NCBI GenBank assembly: GCA_035524595.1
Contig: DATKOP010000079.1
Coordinates: forward strand, 1 to 53,607
From: CAIKZZ01 sp035524595
GTDB taxonomy: Bacteria > Pseudomonadota > Gammaproteobacteria > Steroidobacterales > Steroidobacteraceae
Direction of reading: 5' to 3'
Length of the DNA: 53,607 nt
The translations under genes and the position numbers were made by a program. This document shows positions 30,377 through 38,496 of the stretch, piece after piece. Every line of letters begins with the position of its first letter. Position 1 is the first letter of the stretch. The notes under the pieces were generated by a model. That model saw only the letters and a list, made by a program, of their open reading frames with translations, was not told the origin of the DNA and searched no databases.

Positions 30377-30560
30377 TCGTAGAGCCTTTCATCCGGAGAA
30401 TCTGGCTACCCGCGATCGGATCCCCCGAGGAGCATCGGGCCCCCGCAGGGGCAATGCGCTCCCAGAACGTGCATTTTGCCGTAATGCAGCCGCGCAGTCA
30501 CGGCCGCATCGCTACGCCGCACACGGCCCAAGGCCCCGCACCCGTCGCGGAGCCGGTCCA

Positions 30561-30660
30561 CCCGCCAATAAATCCATTCCTGCCACCCCATCCAGAACGT
30601 TCATAGCCGCCGTCCTAGCTGCCAGCAGACCCCCTGTTTTCGCTTCCCTGTTCCCCTCGA
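30561..30660 (+). promoter_or_regulatory. Candidate Rho utilisation (rut) site in the trxA-rho leader
   Basis: By hand count these 100 bases have 44 C and 15 G, a reversal of the local balance, with many pyrimidine-C steps such as CCATTCC, CACCCC and TTCCCCTC. Rho binds C-rich, G-poor, unstructured RNA, and rho genes are known to be controlled by Rho in their leaders in E. coli and other bacteria. The position, immediately before trxA-rho, fits such feedback. No experiment supports it here. Confidence 0.5.
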
Positions 30661-30675
30661 AGGAGGATTCCCCGC

Positions 30676-31005
30676 GTGAGCGGTCCAAACATCATTCACA
30701 CCACCGATACGAACTTCGATCGCGACGTTCTCAAAGCCGAGAAGCCCGTGCTCCTCGATTTCTGGGCCGAGTGGTGCGGCCCCTGCAAGATGATCGCGCC
30801 GATTCTCGATGAGATCGCGGCCGACTACGGCGACCGGGTCAAGATCGCCAAGCTCAACATCGACGAGAATCCCGCCACGCCGCCCAAGTACGGCATCCGC
30901 GGCATTCCGACGCTGATCCTGTTCAAGAACGGCACCGTCGAGGCCCAGAAGGTCGGCGCGGTGTCGAAGAGCCAGCTGGCCGCCTTCCTGGACAGCCACC
31001 TGTGA
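30676..31005 (+). CDS. trxA: Thioredoxin 1
   Basis: The 109-residue protein is a classical thioredoxin with the redox motif WAEWCGPCKM (Cys34, Cys37), the conserved cis-Pro region RGIPTLILFKNG and the usual length. It reduces cytoplasmic protein disulfides with thioredoxin reductase. The GTG start has a strong ribosome binding site (AAGGAGGA, around 30659-30666). The stop codon overlaps the GTG of rho, so both genes are translated from one message; trxA-rho adjacency is conserved in gammaproteobacteria. Confidence 0.97.
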   Translation: MSGPNIIHTTDTNFDRDVLKAEKPVLLDFWAEWCGPCKMIAPILDEIAADYGDRVKIAKLNIDENPATPPKYGIRGIPTLILFKNGTVEAQKVGAVSKSQLAAFLDSHL

Positions 31006-32471
31006 GGGGCTATCTCGGCAGCCCGGGCCGCAACCGGCCGAAGGGGGGTGGCGGCCAGAAGCACGGCGGCCACCGCGGCAACGCCGACGGCAACCGCGAC
31101 CCGAACTGGCGCGGCCCGCGCGACCAGGGCGGCGGCGGGCCGCCGGAGGACTTCCCGGACGCCGACGACGTCGGGATCATCTCGATGGCGGAGCTCGAGG
31201 GCGTGCGCCGCTCGATGAGCCTGACCGACCTCAAGAAGAAGCCGATCCACGAGCTCGTGCAGGTCGCCGAGGGCCTCGGCATCGAGAACGTCGCGCGCCA
31301 GCGCAAGCAGGACGTGATCTTCTCGCTGCTCAAGGCGCACGCGCGCAACGGCGAGAACATCTACGGCGACGGCGTGCTCGAGATCCTGCAGGACGGCTTC
31401 GGCTTCCTGCGCTCGGCCGACGGCTCCTACCTCGCCGGCCCCGACGACATCTACGTCAGCCCGAGCCAGATCCGGCGCTTCAACCTGCGCACCGGCGACT
31501 CGATCTCCGGGCTGATCCGCCCACCCAAGGACGGCGAGCGCTATTTCGCGCTGCTCAAGGTCGGGCAGATCAACTTCGACGCCCCGGAGAGCTCGCGCAA
31601 CAAGGCGCTGTTCGAGAACCTGACGCCGCTGCACCCGACCAAGCGCCTGAAGCTCGAACGCGGCAACGGCAGCACCGAGGACATGACGGCGCGGGTCATC
31701 GACCTGTGCGCGCCGCTCGGCAAGGGCCAGCGCGGCCTGATCGTCTCGCCACCGAAGGCCGGCAAGACGATGCTGCTGCAGAACATCGCGACCAGCATCA
31801 CCTACAACCACCCGGACGTGTACCTGATCGTGCTGCTGATCGACGAGCGGCCCGAGGAAGTCACCGAGATGACCCGCACCGTCAAGGGCGAGGTCGTGGC
31901 CTCGACCTTCGACGAGCCGGCCAGCCGGCACGTGCAGGTCGCGGAGATGGTGATCGAAAAGGCCAAGCGCCTCGTCGAGCACAAGCGCGACGTCGTGATC
32001 CTACTCGACTCCATCACCCGCCTCGCACGCGCCTACAACACGGTCATCCCGAGCTCCGGCAAGGTTCTGACCGGCGGCGTCGACGCCAATGCGCTGCAAC
32101 GCCCGAAGCGCTTCTTCGGCGCGGCGCGCAACATCGAGGAGGGCGGCTCGCTGACGATCATCGCCACCGCGCTGATCGACACCGGCTCGCGCATGGACGA
32201 CGTGATCTACGAGGAGTTCAAGGGCACCGGCAACTCCGAGATCCACCTCGACCGGCGCATCGCCGAGAAGCGCATCTACCCGGCGGTCAACATCAACCGC
32301 TCCGGCACCCGCAAGGAGGAGCTGATCACCGACACCGCCGAGCTGCAGAAGATCTGGATCCTCCGCAAGCTCCTGCACCCGATGGACGAGCTCGCCGCGG
32401 TCGAATTCCTCATCGACAAGATGAAGGACACCAAGACCAACGACGAGTTCTTCGGCTCGATGAAGCGCTGA
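31002..32471 (+). CDS. rho: Transcription termination factor Rho
   Basis: Rho is a hexameric RNA-dependent ATPase that ends transcription. The core from residue 72 (MSLTDLKKKPIHELVQVAEG) aligns end to end with E. coli Rho: RNA-binding domain with FGFLRS and DIYVSPSQIRRFNLR, Walker A PPKAGKT, Walker B VILLDSITR, and the Q/R loops. Residues 1-71 are an extra Gly/Asn/Arg/Asp-rich stretch. The GTG at 31002 overlaps the trxA stop (GTGA), which favours the long form; internal ATGs at 31185 and 31215 lack a good ribosome binding site. Confidence 0.96.
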   Translation: MRGYLGSPGRNRPKGGGGQKHGGHRGNADGNRDPNWRGPRDQGGGGPPEDFPDADDVGIISMAELEGVRRSMSLTDLKKKPIHELVQVAEGLGIENVARQRKQDVIFSLLKAHARNGENIYGDGVLEILQDGFGFLRSADGSYLAGPDDIYVSPSQIRRFNLRTGDSISGLIRPPKDGERYFALLKVGQINFDAPESSRNKALFENLTPLHPTKRLKLERGNGSTEDMTARVIDLCAPLGKGQRGLIVSPPKAGKTMLLQNIATSITYNHPDVYLIVLLIDERPEEVTEMTRTVKGEVVASTFDEPASRHVQVAEMVIEKAKRLVEHKRDVVILLDSITRLARAYNTVIPSSGKVLTGGVDANALQRPKRFFGAARNIEEGGSLTIIATALIDTGSRMDDVIYEEFKGTGNSEIHLDRRIAEKRIYPAVNINRSGTRKEELITDTAELQKIWILRKLLHPMDELAAVEFLIDKMKDTKTNDEFFGSMKR

Positions 32472-32490
32472 GCGCGCGGGCAGGGGGCCG

Positions 32491-33117
32491 GTGACGCCGG
32501 AAGCGGTCGCCGCGCTCGCGGCGCGCGACGCGCGCCTCGCCGCGGCGATCGAGCTGGTCGGCCCGTGCACCGCCAAGCGCGGGCGCGGCTCGCCGTACGA
32601 GGCGCTGCTGGTGGCGATCGCGCACCAGCAGATCCACGGCAGCGCCGCGGCCGCGATCCTCGGCCGCTTCCGCGGCCTGTACGGCGAGTGCTATCCGAGC
32701 CCCGCGCAGCTGGTCGCGACCCCCGACGCGCGGCTGCGCGGCTGCGGCCTGTCGCGCGCCAAGCTCGCCGCGATGAAGGACGTCGCGGCCAGGACCCTCG
32801 ACGGCACCGTGCCCGACCGGCGCGCCATGACGCGGCTCGACGACGAGGCCGTGATCGAGCGCCTCACCGCGGTGCGCGGGGTCGGCCGCTGGACGGCGCA
32901 GATGCTGCTGATGTTCACGCTCAACCGGCCGGACATCCTGCCGGTGGACGACTTCGGCATCCGCGAGGGCTACCGGCTGCTGTACGGCAAGCGCCGGCAG
33001 CCGAAGCCGCGCCAGCTGGCGGCCTTCGGCGTGCGCTGGGCGCCGTACCGGACCACCGCGAGCTGGTACCTGTGGCGCTACGTCGAGCACGTGCGCGCCG
33101 CGCGGCGCGCCGGCTGA
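32491..33117 (+). CDS. DNA-3-methyladenine glycosylase, AlkA type
   Basis: The 208-residue protein belongs to the HhH-GPD superfamily. The helix-hairpin-helix is LTAVRGVGRWTAQMLL and the catalytic Asp lies in DILPVDDFGIREG, as in AlkA enzymes that excise alkylated purines. It lacks the N-terminal beta domain of E. coli AlkA, like many short bacterial versions. The start is GTG at 32491, 19 bases after rho; transcription may continue from the trxA-rho unit. Confidence 0.9.
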   Translation: MTPEAVAALAARDARLAAAIELVGPCTAKRGRGSPYEALLVAIAHQQIHGSAAAAILGRFRGLYGECYPSPAQLVATPDARLRGCGLSRAKLAAMKDVAARTLDGTVPDRRAMTRLDDEAVIERLTAVRGVGRWTAQMLLMFTLNRPDILPVDDFGIREGYRLLYGKRRQPKPRQLAAFGVRWAPYRTTASWYLWRYVEHVRAARRAG

Positions 33118-33133
33118 GGCGGCCGGCGCGCGC

Positions 33134-33673
33134 TCAGCGCCGCGGCGGCGCCAGTTCGTCGGCGCCGCGCACCTGGCGCTGCTCGAGCAGTGCCGCGCGC
33201 TGCTGGGCCTCGAGCGCGGCGAGGCGGCTGCGCTGCTCCGGGGTCAGCAGCGCGTGCACCTCGGCGCGCAGCTGGCTGGTCTGCAGCACGAACCGCGCGG
33301 CGAGGTCGGCGGCCGACTGGCTGACGTTCGCGACCACGCTCTGGTAGGCCGGGTCGTCCGGCGCGGTCCGCGCCAGCAGCTCCGTGCCGTCCTCGAGCTG
33401 CCGGCGCAGCTGCACGAGTCCCGGCCGCGCCTGCTCGAAGCAGCCGCGGATGGCCTGGCGCTGGGCGCCCGACAGCTTGAGCTGCTCGGCGAGCGGCCCG
33501 AGCAGTCCGTGCGGCATCGCGGCCGGCATCCACAGCCCGGGCGCGCCGCCCGGCCCCGGGGCGCGGGCCGTCGCCTCGGTGCCGGACTGCGTCGCGGCGG
33601 CGAGGGCGACCCCGCCGAGGATCAGCGCGGCGCCGATGCCGGCCAGCGTCGCGAGCGCGTCTTTGCGTTCCAT
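33134..33673 (-). CDS. Spy/CpxP-like periplasmic protein
   Basis: The 179-residue product has an N-terminal hydrophobic segment (about 8-30) that may be a signal peptide or anchor. A helical domain follows with two LTxxQ-like motifs, LSGAQRQAIRG and LTPEQRSRL, the signature of Spy/CpxP chaperones and periplasmic metal-sensing relatives. The ATG at 33673 has the strong ribosome binding site GAAGGAGG. It diverges from a CpxRA-like pair, so a role as an accessory inhibitor or envelope-stress chaperone of that system is likely. Confidence 0.82.
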   Translation of the reverse strand: MERKDALATLAGIGAALILGGVALAAATQSGTEATARAPGPGGAPGLWMPAAMPHGLLGPLAEQLKLSGAQRQAIRGCFEQARPGLVQLRRQLEDGTELLARTAPDDPAYQSVVANVSQSAADLAARFVLQTSQLRAEVHALLTPEQRSRLAALEAQQRAALLEQRQVRGADELAPPRR

Positions 33674-33754
33674 CGTCCGCTCCTCCTTCGGCACGGGCCG
33701 AAGCCGCTGCCGGGAAGCGTGCGCGCGCCGCGCGCCGCTCTGTGACGGCGGTCC

Positions 33755-33771
33755 GCAAAGGCGGAGCAAAG
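33755..33771. promoter_or_regulatory. Direct repeat, possible response-regulator site
   Basis: GCAAAG occurs twice (33755-33760 and 33766-33771) with 5 bases between. OmpR/CpxR-type regulators bind head-to-tail repeats with a period of 10-11 bases; the CpxR site is GTAAA-N5-GTAAA. It lies in the 157-base divergent region between the Spy-like gene and the regulator gene. Confidence 0.4.
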
Positions 33772-33830
33772 TTTCGTCAAGCGGCACCGCCCGGCGTGAC
33801 AGCGCCGGCCGGCGGCCTCACCATGGCGCC

Positions 33831-34562
33831 ATGTCCGCGACGCCGCCGCTGCCGAGAGTCCTGCTGGTCGACGACGACCGCGAGCTGACCGCGATGCTGT
33901 CCGAGTACCTCGGCCGCGAGGGCTTCGAGGCCGCGGTGGCGCACGACGGCGACGAGGCGCTCGCGCGCCTGACGGAGCCCGGCGGCGAGCGCCAGCCGGA
34001 CCTGGTGGTGCTCGACGTCATGCTGCCGGGACGCAACGGCCTCGACGTGCTGCGCGCGCTGCGCGTGCGCGAGTCGCCGCCGCCGGTGCTGATGCTGACC
34101 GCGCGCGGCGACGACGTCGACCGGATCGTCGGCCTCGAGCTCGGCGCCGACGACTACCTCGCCAAGCCCTTCAACCCGCGCGAGCTGGTGGCGCGGATGC
34201 GCGCGGTGCTGCGGCGCCTGAGCGAGAGCCGCGCGCCGCACGAGCCGATGACGCTCGGGCCCCTGCGCCTCGACCCGTCGCGCCACCGCGCCAGCATGCG
34301 CGGCGCGCCGGTCGAGCTCACGGGCGCCGAGTTTCGCGTGCTCGAGGTGCTGCTGCGGGCTGCCGGGCGGGTCGCGAGCCGCGAGCAGCTCACCGAGCAG
34401 GCGCTCGGCCGCAAGCTCGAGCTCTACGACCGCAGCATCGACACGCACGTCAGCAACCTGCGCCGCAAGCTCGGGCTTGGACCTGCGGCCGAGCTCGAGA
34501 TCCGCGGCATCCGCGGTGCCGGCTACCTGCTGACCCGGCCGGACGAACCCGGGACGCCGTGA
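33831..34562 (+). CDS. CpxR-like response regulator (OmpR family)
   Basis: The 243-residue regulator has a receiver domain (VLLVDDDREL, phospho-acceptor Asp62 in VVLDVMLPG, Lys in YLAKPFNP) and an OmpR-type winged helix (TGAEFRVLEVLL, DTHVSNLRRKLG, IRGIRGAGYLL). The ATG at 33831 is in frame with the receiver start. The gene overlaps the kinase gene (GTGA). Similarity and context fit CpxR, which controls envelope-stress genes, but a copper- or antibiotic-responsive paralog cannot be excluded. Confidence 0.9.
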   Translation: MSATPPLPRVLLVDDDRELTAMLSEYLGREGFEAAVAHDGDEALARLTEPGGERQPDLVVLDVMLPGRNGLDVLRALRVRESPPPVLMLTARGDDVDRIVGLELGADDYLAKPFNPRELVARMRAVLRRLSESRAPHEPMTLGPLRLDPSRHRASMRGAPVELTGAEFRVLEVLLRAAGRVASREQLTEQALGRKLELYDRSIDTHVSNLRRKLGLGPAAELEIRGIRGAGYLLTRPDEPGTP

Positions 34563-35926
34563 CCAGCCTCTACGGGCGGATCTTCCTGGCGTTCTGGGCG
34601 GTCATGGTGCTGATCGTCGGCGGCAGCGTCGGGCTCACCTACCTCGCGCTCGCCGAGCGCGGCGACGAGGTGCCGCGCGGCACCGGCGAGCTGATGCAGC
34701 AGGCGGCGCACGCGCTCGCCGAGGGCGGCGAGCCGGCGCTGACTTCGTGGCTGCGCCGCGACCTGCCCGCCGGCATGGACCTGCGCGTGCTGGTGGTCGG
34801 CGAGGACGGTCGCGAGCTGCTCGGCCGGCCGCTGCCGCCGCACTTCGGCCGGCTGCTGCGCGCGCCGCGCGGCGGCCTGCCGGACTATCCCGGCGTCGAG
34901 GTCGTGCCGGCGCGGCCGCTGCCGCAGCTGATCGCACCGGACGGCCGGCACTACGGCATCCTGGTGCTGCCGCCGCACCGGCCCTTCGGACTGCTGTCGG
35001 CGATCCCCGAGACGCGCCTCGGCGTGCTGCTGCTCGCGCTCGCGATCACCGGCACCGCGAGCTGGCTGCTGACGCGGTCGATCACGCGCCCGGTGCGCGC
35101 GCTCGGTGCCGCCACCCGCGAGCTCGCCGGCGGCAACCTCGACGTGCGCGTCGCGACGCCGGTCAGCGCGCGCGGCGACGAACTCGGCACGCTGGCGCGC
35201 GACTTCGACGCGATGGCCGCCCGGCTGCGGGACCTGATGCGCGGCCGCGAGCGGCTGCTGCGCGACGTCTCGCACGAGCTGCGCTCGCCGCTCGCGCGCA
35301 TGCGCGTCGCGGTCGGGCTCGCGCGCCAGCCGGGCAGCGACGCGGGCCGCGAGCTCGCGCGGCTCGAGGCCGAGATCGAGCGGCTCGACCGGCTGATCGG
35401 CCAGGTGCTGCACCTGTCGCGCCTCGACGCCGCCGCGCGCGCCGAGCTCGCCGACGAGGTGGACCTCGTCGAGCTGCTGGACGACATCGCGCGCGACGCC
35501 GCCTTCGAGGCGCAGGCGCGCGGCGTCACGGTCCGCTGGCAGCCGCCGGCGGCGCCGCTGCGCGTGCGCGGCAACGGCGCGTGGCTCGCGAGCGCGATCG
35601 AGAACGTGGTGCGCAACGCGCTGCGCTACACGGCCCCGGGCAGCGCGGTCGCGCTCGAGCTCGGCGCCGATGCGGACGCGGTCCGGGTGCGGGTCCGCGA
35701 CCACGGCCCGGGCGTGCCGGACGCGGAGCTCGAGCGGATCTTCGATCCGTTCCACCGCGTCGCCGAGTCGCGCACCCGCGAGAGCGGCGGCGACGGCATC
35801 GGGCTCGCGATCACGGCGCGCGTGCTGGCGGCCCACCGCGGCTCGGCGCGCGCCGAGAACGCGCCGGGCGGCGGCCTCGTCGTGACGCTCGCGCTGCCCG
35901 CCGCGGCGGTCGCCACCGGCGCCTGA
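34559..35926 (+). CDS. CpxA-like sensor histidine kinase
   Basis: The 455-residue kinase has a membrane helix at 5-30, a periplasmic sensor region (about 31-150), a second helix (about 155-178, ending near LLTRSITRPVRALG), a HAMP domain, the phosphorylation site SHELRSPLARMR (His239) and an ATP-binding domain with the N box ENVVRNALRYT and G box GDGIGLAI. It is translated from a GTG overlapping the regulator stop. With the divergent Spy-like gene this forms a compact envelope-stress module. Confidence 0.92.
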   Translation: MTSLYGRIFLAFWAVMVLIVGGSVGLTYLALAERGDEVPRGTGELMQQAAHALAEGGEPALTSWLRRDLPAGMDLRVLVVGEDGRELLGRPLPPHFGRLLRAPRGGLPDYPGVEVVPARPLPQLIAPDGRHYGILVLPPHRPFGLLSAIPETRLGVLLLALAITGTASWLLTRSITRPVRALGAATRELAGGNLDVRVATPVSARGDELGTLARDFDAMAARLRDLMRGRERLLRDVSHELRSPLARMRVAVGLARQPGSDAGRELARLEAEIERLDRLIGQVLHLSRLDAAARAELADEVDLVELLDDIARDAAFEAQARGVTVRWQPPAAPLRVRGNGAWLASAIENVVRNALRYTAPGSAVALELGADADAVRVRVRDHGPGVPDAELERIFDPFHRVAESRTRESGGDGIGLAITARVLAAHRGSARAENAPGGGLVVTLALPAAAVATGA

Positions 35927-35950
35927 ACGCGCCGCGATCCTTCGAATTTG

Positions 35951-35970
35951 CTGTTGTTGGCACGCAACAG
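35951..35970. promoter_or_regulatory. Inverted repeat upstream of the TonB receptor
   Basis: CTGTTG (35951-35956) and CAACAG (35965-35970) form an inverted repeat with an 8-base centre, just upstream of a promoter-like pair. It may be a repressor or activator site. Another CAACAG occurs about 60 bases downstream. Confidence 0.35.
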
Positions 35971-35975
35971 GGCCA

Positions 35976-36004
35976 TTGCGGGTCCCGTGGCGTTTATGGA
36001 TACT
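35976..36004 (+). promoter_or_regulatory. Candidate promoter of the TonB receptor gene
   Basis: TTGCGG (35976-35981) and GATACT (35999-36004) are 17 bases apart, about 70 bases before the ATG at 36073. The match is moderate. Confidence 0.35.
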
Positions 36005-36072
36005 GGCGCGGGGATTGGTGCGGTGCGCGCAACAGCGCGAGCCCGCAATAACGAGACCACGCCGGGGGTTCC

Positions 36073-38463
36073 ATGGCCAGCCGTCACTCCACCGCTACGA
36101 TTCTCGCCGCCGCCGTGTCCGCGACGCTCGCGGCCGGCGCGGTCCGCGCCGCCGACACCGCCAGCGGCCAGCTCGAGGAGGTGATCGTCACCGCGCAGAA
36201 GCGCTCGGCCTCGCTGCAGGACGTGCCGTTCTCGGTGGCCGCGGCCTCGCAGGAGCAGATCCGCAACTCGGGCTCCAACAACATCGTCGACCTCGCGCGC
36301 AACGTCGCCGGGCTCGCGATCGCCGACCTCGGCCCCGGCCAGAGCCAGATGGCGATCCGCGGCATCAGCTCCGGCCAGGTGATCCGCGACCAGCCGGGCG
36401 TCAAGGAGCAGGTCGGCGTCTACCTCGACGAATCGCCGATCTCCATCGCGCTGTTCACCCCGGACCTCGAGCTCTTCGACCTCGACCGCTTCGAGGTGCT
36501 GCGCGGGCCGCAGGGCACGCTGTTCGGCGCGGGCTCCTCCTCCGGAACCGTGCGCTACATCACCGCGCAGCCGAGGCTCGGCGCGTTCCAGGCCACCACC
36601 GACGCCGCGTTCGAGCAGCCGCAGAGCGGCACGCTCGGCGGCAGCGTCCGCGCCGCCGTCAACCTGCCGGTCGGCGACACGGCGGCGATCCGCTTCGCCG
36701 GCTACGAGCACCATCTGCCCGGCTTCATCGACGCGATCCAGCCGGACGGCCACGTCATCAAGGGCGTCAACGACGGCGACCGCGCCGGCTTTCGCCTGGC
36801 GATGCTGTGGAAGCCGACCGAGCAGCTGTCGGTGACGCCGCGCATCGTCTACCAGACGCTCGACACCAACGGTTTCCCGCGCGTCGACCTCTACAACATC
36901 CTCGCCAATCCCTACACCACGACCCAGCCGCCGGTGACGATCGGCGACCGGCAGCAGTACACGCAGCTGCGCGAGGGCATGAGCGACGACTTCCTGCTCG
37001 GCGACCTCAAGCTCGACTACGACTTCGGCGCCGCGACGCTGACCTCGATCAGCTCGTATACGCACCGCACCCTGCTCGTGACGCGCGACGCCTCGCAGCT
37101 GACCGGCAGCGTGACCTACCAGATCTTCGGCGAGATCCCGGAGGTGCGCCTCGACTCGCCGCTGCTGGACCACACGCACCTGAACGTGCTGTCCGAGGAG
37201 GTGCGCCTCGCCTCCAACGGCGTGCACGCGGTCGACTGGCTGGTGGGCGGGTTCTTCCAGCACGTCGACCGCCGCTACGGCCAGAACCTGCCGACCGCCG
37301 GCTACGACGCGCTGATCGGCGTGCCGGGCTCCGAGGTGAACGCGCCGCCCGATACGCCGTTCTATTCGGACATCGTCTACCACGGCAAGCAGTACGCCGC
37401 CTTCGGCGAGCTCACCTGGCACGTGACCGACGCCCTCGGCCTGACCGGCGGGCTGCGCTACTACAAGTTCGACGAGGACCGGGTGCTCAACTTCGGCGGC
37501 GTGTTCGCGACCGTGGCGGTCAACGTGCCGGCGTCGGTGAGCTCGAGCGGCGTCTCGCCGCGCGCGATCATCAGCTACAAGGTCAGCGAGGACGCGCAGT
37601 TCTACGCGCAGGCCGCCAAGGGCTTCCGGCTGGGCGGCATCAACGACCCGATCAACACCGGCATCCCCGGCTGCACCAGCTCGCCGTACGGCAACCTGAC
37701 GACCTGGGACGACGAGACCACCTGGAACTACGAGCTCGGCTCCAAGTTCCGCTTCCTGGACCGCAAGGTGACGCTCAACGTGTCGGCGTTCTACGCCGAC
37801 ATCAAGAACCTGCAGGCGACGGTCACGGTCGCGGCCTGCTCGTCGCGCCTCGTCGTGAACGTGCCGAAGGCGCGCAGCACCGGCCTCGAGGCCGAGCTGT
37901 TCGCCCGGCCGAACGCGGCCTGGGACTTCGGCCTGTCGGCGACCTGGATCGACGCCAAGCTGCAGTCCTCGGTCACCGACGACGCCGGCAACCCGATCGG
38001 CGGCCTCGCCTCCGGCAACCGCCTGCCGACCGCGCCGCAGTTCCAGGCGGCCGGCAACATCGCCTTCACGCACCCGCTGGAGGACAGCCGCGACTTCTTC
38101 ACCTCGCTGACCGTGCAGTACGTCGGCTCCTCCTACTCGCAGTTCGAGAACGAGGCGCCGAACTTCGGCCTGATCAGCGCCAATGGCGCCGACCAGGCCA
38201 ACGGCGCGGCGCGGCTGTTCCTGTACGGCAACGTGCCCGCCTCGACGACGGTGACCTTCAACCCGCAGCTGCCGGCGTACTCGCTCGGCAACATCCGCGC
38301 CGGCGTGCGCACCGACCGCTGGGAGTTCGCGGGTTACGTCAACAACATCTGGAACGAGAGCGCCCGCCTCGCGCTCGACTACGAGCGCGGCCGCAGCGCC
38401 CGCGTCGGCTACCTGACGAACCAGCCGCGGACGATCGGCGTCGCGCTGCAGCTGAAGTTCTGA
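36073..38463 (+). CDS. TonB-dependent outer-membrane receptor
   Basis: The 796-residue protein has a signal peptide (about 1-26), a TonB box LEEVIVTAQKR (about 34-44), a plug domain with RFEVLRGPQGTLFGAGSSSG, and a long beta-barrel ending in ALQLKF. The plug-domain style (EEVIVTAQKR, SLQDVPFSV) is common in receptors of bacteria using complex organic substrates, often of broad or unknown specificity, rather than classical siderophore receptors. No transporter or Fe uptake gene is beside it, so the ligand cannot be inferred. It converges on the methyltransferase gene. Confidence 0.93.
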   Translation: MASRHSTATILAAAVSATLAAGAVRAADTASGQLEEVIVTAQKRSASLQDVPFSVAAASQEQIRNSGSNNIVDLARNVAGLAIADLGPGQSQMAIRGISSGQVIRDQPGVKEQVGVYLDESPISIALFTPDLELFDLDRFEVLRGPQGTLFGAGSSSGTVRYITAQPRLGAFQATTDAAFEQPQSGTLGGSVRAAVNLPVGDTAAIRFAGYEHHLPGFIDAIQPDGHVIKGVNDGDRAGFRLAMLWKPTEQLSVTPRIVYQTLDTNGFPRVDLYNILANPYTTTQPPVTIGDRQQYTQLREGMSDDFLLGDLKLDYDFGAATLTSISSYTHRTLLVTRDASQLTGSVTYQIFGEIPEVRLDSPLLDHTHLNVLSEEVRLASNGVHAVDWLVGGFFQHVDRRYGQNLPTAGYDALIGVPGSEVNAPPDTPFYSDIVYHGKQYAAFGELTWHVTDALGLTGGLRYYKFDEDRVLNFGGVFATVAVNVPASVSSSGVSPRAIISYKVSEDAQFYAQAAKGFRLGGINDPINTGIPGCTSSPYGNLTTWDDETTWNYELGSKFRFLDRKVTLNVSAFYADIKNLQATVTVAACSSRLVVNVPKARSTGLEAELFARPNAAWDFGLSATWIDAKLQSSVTDDAGNPIGGLASGNRLPTAPQFQAAGNIAFTHPLEDSRDFFTSLTVQYVGSSYSQFENEAPNFGLISANGADQANGAARLFLYGNVPASTTVTFNPQLPAYSLGNIRAGVRTDRWEFAGYVNNIWNESARLALDYERGRSARVGYLTNQPRTIGVALQLKF

Positions 38464-38496
38464 GCGCGGCCGGCGGCCCGCGCCCTGGCCCGCGGC

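Larger units (their letters stand above)
30219..30675. other. Intergenic region between rhlB and trxA
   Basis: This 457-base gap is visibly less G-rich than its surroundings and has no convincing ORF on either strand. It holds a weak plus-strand promoter-like pair (TTGCAA at 30250, TAAAAC at 30273, 17-base spacing), a cluster of short repeats at 30331-30376, a C-rich and G-poor stretch at 30561-30660, and the ribosome binding site of trxA. It must contain the helicase promoter too. It could also hide a small RNA. Confidence 0.6.

Noticed and set aside
30406..30591. A 61-residue minus-strand ORF in the same gap
   Set aside because: No family resemblance, no ribosome binding site and it lies in a region better explained as leader sequence.
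30250..30606. A 118-residue ORF in the rhlB-trxA gap
   Set aside because: It matches no family I know, has no ribosome binding site and covers the C-rich leader; the composition is not like the coding frames nearby.
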